Shown here: positions 58,777 to 64,000 of the stretch, in pieces
Numbering within the stretch: the stretch's first letter is position 1
How the letters are laid out: each line of letters begins with the position of its first letter
DNA from: Spirosoma rhododendri
GTDB lineage: Bacteria > Bacteroidota > Bacteroidia > Cytophagales > Spirosomataceae
Reading direction: 5' to 3'
NCBI RefSeq assembly: GCF_012849055.1
Contig: NZ_CP051677.1
Location: forward strand, 4,355,001-4,419,000
Length of the DNA: 64,000 nt
Program-made: the position numbers and the translations under genes
Notes under the pieces: generated by a model
Told to the model about the DNA's origin: nothing
Database searches by the model: none
The model's input: the letters and a program-made list of their open reading frames with translations, nothing else

Positions 58777-60825
58777 ATGCGTTTTCTTATTGGCATTCTG
58801 TTGTTTAGCCTGTCTGTGCTGGCTTCCGCCCAAACACCTGCTCCGTACGGTGCGCTACCCTCACCGCGGCAACTGGCGTGGCACAAGATGAAGTACTATG
58901 CCTTTGTTCACTTCAACATGAATACGTTTACGAACGAGGAATGGGGGCATGGCACCGAGAAACCAGACGACTTCAACCCCACGCAGCTCGACTGTCGGCA
59001 GTGGGCCCGAACGGCGAAGCAGGCAGGCATGGAAGGCATCGTAATTACGGCCAAGCACCACGACGGCTTCTGCCTGTGGCCGTCGAAATACACCGAACAT
59101 TCGGTTAAAAACAGCAAGTGGCGCAATGGGAAAGGTGACGTGTTGAAAGAACTCTCAGCTGCCTGCAAGGAATACGGGCTGAAGTTCGGGGTGTATCTCT
59201 CGCCCTGGGACCGCAACCACCCCGCCTATGGCACGCCCGAATACAATGACATTTTCAAGAATACGCTCAAAGAAGTGCTGACCCAGTACGGCGATGTGTT
59301 TGAAGTATGGTTCGACGGGGCCAACGGCGAAGGGCCCAACGGCAAAAAGCAGGTATACGACTGGCCGGGCTTCATCGCGACGGTGCGGCAGTACCAGCCC
59401 AACGCGGTCATTTTCAGTGATGCCGGCCCCGACATTCGCTGGGTGGGCAACGAAGACGGCTACGCGGGCGAAACCAACTGGTGTACCATCAACCGCGACA
59501 AAGTCTACCCCGGCTACCCCAACTATTGGGAACTGACTGTGGGTGAACAGGGCGCCAAGGACTGGGTGCCCACCGAAGTCAACTGCTCGATCCGGCCGGG
59601 CTGGTACTACCACGCCAGCGAAGACGATAAGGTAAAATCGCTCGAACACCTGGTCGACATTTACTACAGCTCCATTGGGCGCAACGGCAACTGGCTGCTC
59701 AACCTGCCCGTTGACCGGCGGGGGCTGGTCCACGAAAACGACGCCAAACGGCTGCTGGAACTCAAAGCGTATACCGACAAAGCCACGGTCAATCTGGCGG
59801 GGGGCAAACAGGTGTCGACCAATAGTTCGTTTGCCAATAAGCCAACCTTCGCGGCCAGCAACCTACTCGATGGTAAACGCGACACCTACTGGGCCGCTGC
59901 CGACGGAGCCAAGCAAGCCACTATCGACATCGATCTCGGCAAACCAACTACGCTCAACCGCCTGCTGATTGAAGAATACATCGAACTGGGGCAGCGGGTG
60001 GAAAAATTCTCCGTGGCCGCTTTCCAGAACGGCAGCTACCAGCCCATCGCCATCGGCACGACCATCGGTAACCGACGGATCCTGCGCTTCCCAACCACGA
60101 CGACCAGTAAGCTGCGCGTCAGCATCGAGCAGTCGCTGGCCAGCCCGATTATCCGTAACATCGAAATCTATAACGCGCCGGAGCTGATCGTAACACCGGT
60201 TATCAGCCGTAGCAAAGACGGACTGGTGCGCATTGCCAGCCCGCGCACCTCCGACCCCGTCATTACCTACACCACCGACGGGTCGGAGCCAACGGCGAAA
60301 AGTCCGCGCTTTACCAAGCCGTTCGCGCTGGCGACTGGCGGCACGGTAAAAGCCCGCGCGTTCATCAATAACATGAAGCAGGCAAGCAGCCCCGTCACGA
60401 CGGCGTTCGACATCAGTTCCGCCAAATGGAGCGTCAGTTCATCCGACAAAAAGGCAGACGCTATGATCGATGGTAACCCCGATACGTTCTGGCGACAACC
60501 CAAAGCGGGCGAAGGACCAACGTCGGTCGTGGTTGATCTGGGCGAATCGCTGCCCCTGCGTGGCTTCACCTACCTCCCCCGGCAGGACGGCAAAAAAGAA
60601 GGTATCGTCTATCGCTACGCCCTGTCGGTCAGTCAGGATGGCAACACGTGGTCGGCCCCGGTCAGTCAGGGTGCGTTCAGTAACATCAACAACAGTCCCG
60701 TATTGCAGACGATCCGGTTCAGCAAACCGGAAACCGCCCGCTACCTGAAGTTCGACGCACTCGAAACCACCGAAGCCAACGCCCCCACCATCTCTATCGC
60801 TGAACTGGGCGCGCTAACCAAGTAA
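58777..60825 (+). CDS. Alpha-L-fucosidase (GH29) with carbohydrate-binding modules
   Basis: A 682-residue secreted protein; ATG 58777 precedes a signal peptide (MRFLIGILLFSLSVLASAQ). GH29 spans about 20-350: HFNMNTFTNEEWGHGTE, ITAKHHDGFCLWPSKYT, FGVYLSPWDRNHPAYG, and the nucleophile Asp in EVWFDGANGEG (about Asp180). Two discoidin-like (F5/8 type C, CBM32) domains follow (about 360-470 and 560-680), separated by a chitobiase C-terminal-type segment (ITYTTDGSEPTAKSPRFTKP). It releases L-fucose or related sugars from glycans outside the cytoplasm. A GH20 gene begins 2.9 kb downstream, so a glycan-degrading set is plausible. Confidence 0.9.
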   Translation: MRFLIGILLFSLSVLASAQTPAPYGALPSPRQLAWHKMKYYAFVHFNMNTFTNEEWGHGTEKPDDFNPTQLDCRQWARTAKQAGMEGIVITAKHHDGFCLWPSKYTEHSVKNSKWRNGKGDVLKELSAACKEYGLKFGVYLSPWDRNHPAYGTPEYNDIFKNTLKEVLTQYGDVFEVWFDGANGEGPNGKKQVYDWPGFIATVRQYQPNAVIFSDAGPDIRWVGNEDGYAGETNWCTINRDKVYPGYPNYWELTVGEQGAKDWVPTEVNCSIRPGWYYHASEDDKVKSLEHLVDIYYSSIGRNGNWLLNLPVDRRGLVHENDAKRLLELKAYTDKATVNLAGGKQVSTNSSFANKPTFAASNLLDGKRDTYWAAADGAKQATIDIDLGKPTTLNRLLIEEYIELGQRVEKFSVAAFQNGSYQPIAIGTTIGNRRILRFPTTTTSKLRVSIEQSLASPIIRNIEIYNAPELIVTPVISRSKDGLVRIASPRTSDPVITYTTDGSEPTAKSPRFTKPFALATGGTVKARAFINNMKQASSPVTTAFDISSAKWSVSSSDKKADAMIDGNPDTFWRQPKAGEGPTSVVVDLGESLPLRGFTYLPRQDGKKEGIVYRYALSVSQDGNTWSAPVSQGAFSNINNSPVLQTIRFSKPETARYLKFDALETTEANAPTISIAELGALTK

Positions 60826-61061
60826 TTCGTACACAGACCATTACATATGATGTAAACGTGGTCGACAAAGTCGATGGAGAGAAGCTAAAAATGCAGTTTG
60901 CTCTTGGTATTGTCCATCAATGTGTCTAAAAAAAGAATTTAGTTTACGAATGACCAAAAATCAATAGCTGTTGACCGGAAAGCAAACGAGTCGTTAACCA
61001 GCCGTAGAGACCTTTGATTCATCAATCAAAACACATCCCTACGATCAAATTAACGGTACTA

Positions 61062-62153
61062 ATGAAAAAATTTGCCTTCCTCGTACACCTTCGTGACAGC
61101 TATCAAAAAGACCTGGCCCTGATGTCTAAACCGCTGGGCTGGATCCCTGAAGGGTTTTACCGGTCTGTTATGCGCAGCCGCCCCGTATCGCCCTTTCTCT
61201 GGAGCGACGTGACGCTGACCCCCGGCGCCACCGCCCCGGAAGGCCACATCATCATGGTTCCGTATACCGGCCGACAATTGCTGGAGCAGCAGGGTGCCAT
61301 GATGCCCCAGATCCGGGCGGCTATCGACCTGGGCGCGTCAAAAGGGGCCGAGATCGTGGGGCTTGGCGCATTCACGTCACCCATCACGCTGGGCGGACGC
61401 ACCCTGGTCGATACCGCCCCCATCTCGGTGACGAACGGTAACGCATTTACGGCCTACATCACTTGGAAAAAAGTCGCCAGACTCATCCAGCAGTCGTACA
61501 GCAATTACCCGACGGTCGCACTCGTGGGCGCAACCGGTAGCGTCGGCAGCCTGCTGTGTCAGTTACTCGCCAAATACCAACCCGAAGCCCGGTATATGCT
61601 GGTAGCCCGCAACGAACGGAAGCTGCGGGCAATGGCGAATACAATGCACGCCCAGCATCCAGACTGCAACCCTATTGTATCGCAGCAGATCGACGACATC
61701 AAACGGGCCGATATTGTGGTGCTGCTCACCAGCGCGGCCGACTCCGTCCTGAAAGCGGAACACCTGAAGGCCGGAGCCGTGGTGCTCGATGATACCATGC
61801 CGCGCAACACCCACCCAGAGCTGGTCAGCCAGCGACCCGACGTAATCGTGTACGATGGTGGCCTGGTGGCGATGAAACACCTCCGCATGAACTGCTCGAT
61901 TGGGCTGGCCCCCGGCATCTCCTACGCCTGCCTCGCCGAAACGATGTTGCTGGCGCAGGCGGGACACGAAGGGCATTTCAGTGTTGGCAATCCCACGCTG
62001 GAACAGGCTGAATACATTAGCAAGCTAGCCCAGCAGTACGCGCACCTGGGCTTCGACCTCGCCCCCGATTATAGCTTCGGCAAACGGCTGCCGCAGTCAG
62101 TAAATACCTACGACGATTCATCAGTTACCACATCACTCGTTCCCGCGTTCTAA
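61062..62153 (+). CDS. Acyl-[ACP] reductase-like/predicted amino acid dehydrogenase family protein
   Basis: A 363-residue protein from ATG 61062. It resembles the AAR family (COG5322): KGAEIVGLGAFTSPITLGG, GNAFTAYITWKK, a Rossmann loop VALVGATGSVGS (about 152-163), and ISYACLAETMLLA with a Cys at about residue 290 near the place of the AAR nucleophile. Cyanobacterial AAR reduces acyl-ACP to fatty aldehyde with NADPH. Membership in this family is likely, but the reaction in this species is not known. It is 11 bp upstream of an NDH-2-like flavoprotein gene, so the two are probably co-transcribed. Confidence 0.7.
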   Translation: MKKFAFLVHLRDSYQKDLALMSKPLGWIPEGFYRSVMRSRPVSPFLWSDVTLTPGATAPEGHIIMVPYTGRQLLEQQGAMMPQIRAAIDLGASKGAEIVGLGAFTSPITLGGRTLVDTAPISVTNGNAFTAYITWKKVARLIQQSYSNYPTVALVGATGSVGSLLCQLLAKYQPEARYMLVARNERKLRAMANTMHAQHPDCNPIVSQQIDDIKRADIVVLLTSAADSVLKAEHLKAGAVVLDDTMPRNTHPELVSQRPDVIVYDGGLVAMKHLRMNCSIGLAPGISYACLAETMLLAQAGHEGHFSVGNPTLEQAEYISKLAQQYAHLGFDLAPDYSFGKRLPQSVNTYDDSSVTTSLVPAF

Positions 62154-62164
62154 ACCCACCAACA

Positions 62165-63508
62165 ATGAAAACGAACCCTGTTCAGGTTCTTATCCTCGGC
62201 GGAGGGTATGTCTCCGTGTGGGCCTACCGGTCGCTAGCCCGTAAACTCCGCACCGAACTGCGCCGGGGTGATGTCCAGATCACCGTTGTCTGCCCACTGA
62301 CGGGTCATGCCTATCACGGCTGGACCGCCGAAACACTGACGGACATTCTTCGGGTCGAGAGTCAGGTTAGTCCACTGGCCGAACTGATGCCGCAGGCGAC
62401 ATTGCTTACGGGCCGGGCAGTAGCGGTGAACACTCCCTCGAAAACAGTGCAGGTGCAACTCGCGGGAGGCCAGGAACAATGGCTGACCTACGATCATCTG
62501 CTGCTGGGCATGGGCACCACCGACAGCCTGACGATTGACGGAAGCCGGGAGTTAGGTTACCAGATCAAAGACCGCGACGCCTTTCACCGCACCCACGATG
62601 CGCTCTACGAACTGGTTCAGCGGGCCGCCCGAATGCCAGCACGGCAGGCGCAACAGATGTTGCGCGTAAATGTAGCGGGTGCCGGTTTTACGGGCGTCGA
62701 ACTGGCTACCAACGTGGCGGAGTACCTCCAGCTGCTGGTGAAAGAGCACGACACCCTCCGGCACGTCAGCCCGACGGTTCGGCTCATCCACAGTGGAGCA
62801 CATGTGCTGCCCGCTCTCGGCAACACCTGCCAGCGACTGGTCGGTTACGCGGAGCGAACCATCGACGCCTACGGTATCCAGCGCATTGCCAATCGGCGGC
62901 TGGCACGCATAACGGCCATCGGTGCGCAACTCGACGACGGCACGGTGCTGGAAAGCACCATGACGATTACGACGGTGGGTCAGCAGCGGCTGGAACTTCC
63001 GGGCACGGAAGCATTTCAGCGCGACGCGCAGAACCGAATTCAGACCAATTCGTACCAGCAACTGCTCGACCATCCAACCATCTGGGGCGGTGGCGATGCC
63101 TGTCTTGTGCCGCGTATCGGGCATCAGGAGGGCAGTCCATCCAACGCGCTGTGGGCTATTAAGCATGGTGAATCAGCCGGGCGCAATATTGCCCGCGCCA
63201 TCCGGCAGCAGTCGTTGAAGCCATTCCGTTTTCGGGGTATGGGCGAAACGGCCAGCCTGGGCGTCGGGAAAGCCATCCTGGAACTCTACGGGGTGCAGGC
63301 GACCGGTTGGCTGGCCTGGACCATCCGGCTACTTTTCTTTCATTACTTCATCCCCAGCCGCCGGGTCATGCGCTCCTCGATCAACGACTGGCTGTTTCTG
63401 TTCACCAAACGGCAGCGGATCGGCCTGTGGCTCAGAAAGCAACCCCGTCCCGAACAAGCCACCCATGACCTGGCGCTGACCACGCCCAGGCTGGATCGGG
63501 CAGCATAG
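62165..63508 (+). CDS. NAD(P)/FAD-dependent oxidoreductase (NDH-2-like)
   Basis: A 447-residue pyridine nucleotide-disulfide-type flavoprotein. VQVLILGGGYVSVWAYRSLA carries the FAD-binding GxGGYxS; LRVNVAGAGFTGVELATNVA is the NAD(P)-binding GxGxxGxE; TIWGGGDACLVPR is the third flavin segment. A hydrophobic region near the end (LAWTIRLLFFHYFIPSRRV) resembles the membrane anchor of type II NADH dehydrogenases. The adjacent AAR-like gene suggests it supplies or takes electrons in the same pathway, which is inference. A hairpin terminator follows. Confidence 0.82.
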   Translation: MKTNPVQVLILGGGYVSVWAYRSLARKLRTELRRGDVQITVVCPLTGHAYHGWTAETLTDILRVESQVSPLAELMPQATLLTGRAVAVNTPSKTVQVQLAGGQEQWLTYDHLLLGMGTTDSLTIDGSRELGYQIKDRDAFHRTHDALYELVQRAARMPARQAQQMLRVNVAGAGFTGVELATNVAEYLQLLVKEHDTLRHVSPTVRLIHSGAHVLPALGNTCQRLVGYAERTIDAYGIQRIANRRLARITAIGAQLDDGTVLESTMTITTVGQQRLELPGTEAFQRDAQNRIQTNSYQQLLDHPTIWGGGDACLVPRIGHQEGSPSNALWAIKHGESAGRNIARAIRQQSLKPFRFRGMGETASLGVGKAILELYGVQATGWLAWTIRLLFFHYFIPSRRVMRSSINDWLFLFTKRQRIGLWLRKQPRPEQATHDLALTTPRLDRAA

Positions 63509-63529
63509 ACCGGGCTACGTTTCGATAGC

Positions 63530-63571
63530 AACGAAGGCTTCATTTCCACTGGAAGTGAAGCCTTCGTTTTT
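63530..63571 (+). terminator. Rho-independent terminator
   Basis: A 13-bp stem (63530-63542 and 63556-63568) with an extra 4-bp inner stem (63544-63547 with 63551-63554), followed by T residues. It lies 22 bp after the NDH-2-like stop. Confidence 0.85.
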
Positions 63572-63727
63572 GTTAAAACCACTACGGCACTCAGTGATCA
63601 TCATATTTTAAAAAAGTTTAATTTATATCTTTGGTAGCCGATTTTCATCCCGACAAACCTACGTTGGCCGGTACACAGCACCCGGTATCACCAGCCAGTC
63701 TAACTCAACCAGCGGGTCACGTTTTGT

Positions 63728-64000
63728 ATGCTTCGATTTTATTCATCTTTACTGGCTGTTCTGGTCTGCGCAGCGTCCGTGCAGGCTCAGACCCCGGCGC
63801 AGCGGTATCCGCTCATTCCCTACCCAACATCGCTCAGCCCGGCTACCGGTCAGTTTACGATTACCGCCAAAACGCCCGTCGTTTCGGTTGATAAGCGGTT
63901 CAGCAACGAAGCTGGTCAGTTACGAACGCTAATCGAAGCAGGTCTTGGCCAAAAGCTGCCTATGACGGGTACCGGGCCGCGCATTGTTCTGCAACACGAC
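63728..64000 (+). CDS. Beta-N-acetylhexosaminidase (GH20), N-terminal part (3' end outside window)
   Basis: ATG 63728 opens a frame that runs to the window end (91 codons). Signal peptide MLRFYSSLLAVLVCAASVQA, then QRYPLIPYPTSLSPATGQFT and SNEAGQLRTLIEAGLG, the GH20b domain that precedes the catalytic barrel of hexosaminidases. The enzyme removes terminal GlcNAc or GalNAc from glycans in the periplasm or outside the cell. About 95 bp upstream TATCTTTG (63626-63633) fits the -7 element of Bacteroidota promoters, but no -33 TTG at the proper distance is seen. Confidence 0.8.
   Translation, partial: MLRFYSSLLAVLVCAASVQAQTPAQRYPLIPYPTSLSPATGQFTITAKTPVVSVDKRFSNEAGQLRTLIEAGLGQKLPMTGTGPRIVLQHD

Overview
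The window reads as a chromosome piece from a Bacteroidota species of the Cytophagales, most like the Spirosoma/Fibrella group. The signs are GC-rich coding sequence with AT-rich gaps, a type IX secretion (T9SS) C-terminal sorting domain, the paired DUF1501/DUF1800 genes, a PVC-type CxxCH cytochrome with HEAT repeats, and a TTG-N20-TAnnTTTG promoter. No tRNA, rRNA, insertion sequence, phage gene or CRISPR array was found.

Layout: (1) 1-824, the 3' end of a maltooligosyltrehalose synthase gene, then a 1.7 kb AT-rich stretch with no convincing gene. (2) 2538-21130, an exopolysaccharide cluster, all on the plus strand: initiating sugar transferase, Wza-like export lipoprotein, Wzc-like tyrosine kinase/co-polymerase, Wzx-like flippase, a Wzy/ligase-like membrane protein, nine glycosyltransferases, two hexapeptide acyltransferases and a small VanZ-like protein. 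(3) 21130-31055, two large paralogous surface proteins (FlgD-like N-terminus, beta-propeller-like region, PA14, long shared region) facing each other around a CDP-paratose-2-epimerase-like gene. Their 5' halves form a near-identical inverted repeat with 1,376 bp arms, so recombination could exchange their C-terminal halves; only one has a T9SS sorting domain. (4) 31321-39234, a TlpA-like thioredoxin protein, a GNAT enzyme, a dienoyl-CoA isomerase/reductase-like pair and the DUF1800/DUF1501 pair, with unusual palindromic repeats directly before start codons. (5) 39287-44827, a Nit1C (nitrilase/nitrogen-starvation) operon carrying an extra MetF-like gene, divergent from a PAS-LuxR regulator. (6) 45979-53672, a PLP trans-sulfuration enzyme, FMN reductase, small proteins, the HEAT/cytochrome c protein and an octapeptide-repeat lipoprotein. 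(7) 54413-58420, a single-module NRPS (C-A-T-TE) predicted to use glycine. (8) 58777-64000, a GH29 fucosidase, an acyl-ACP-reductase-like protein with an NDH-2-like flavoprotein, and the start of a GH20 hexosaminidase.

Seven genes between 7.2 and 32.3 kb are split by twelve frame breaks. Every one is a -1 shift at a run of three or more C or G, and adding one base at each break gives each gene an uninterrupted frame. Where the two paralogues can be compared, the sister copy is intact at each site. These look like consensus errors rather than pseudogenes, and each gene is listed over its full span.
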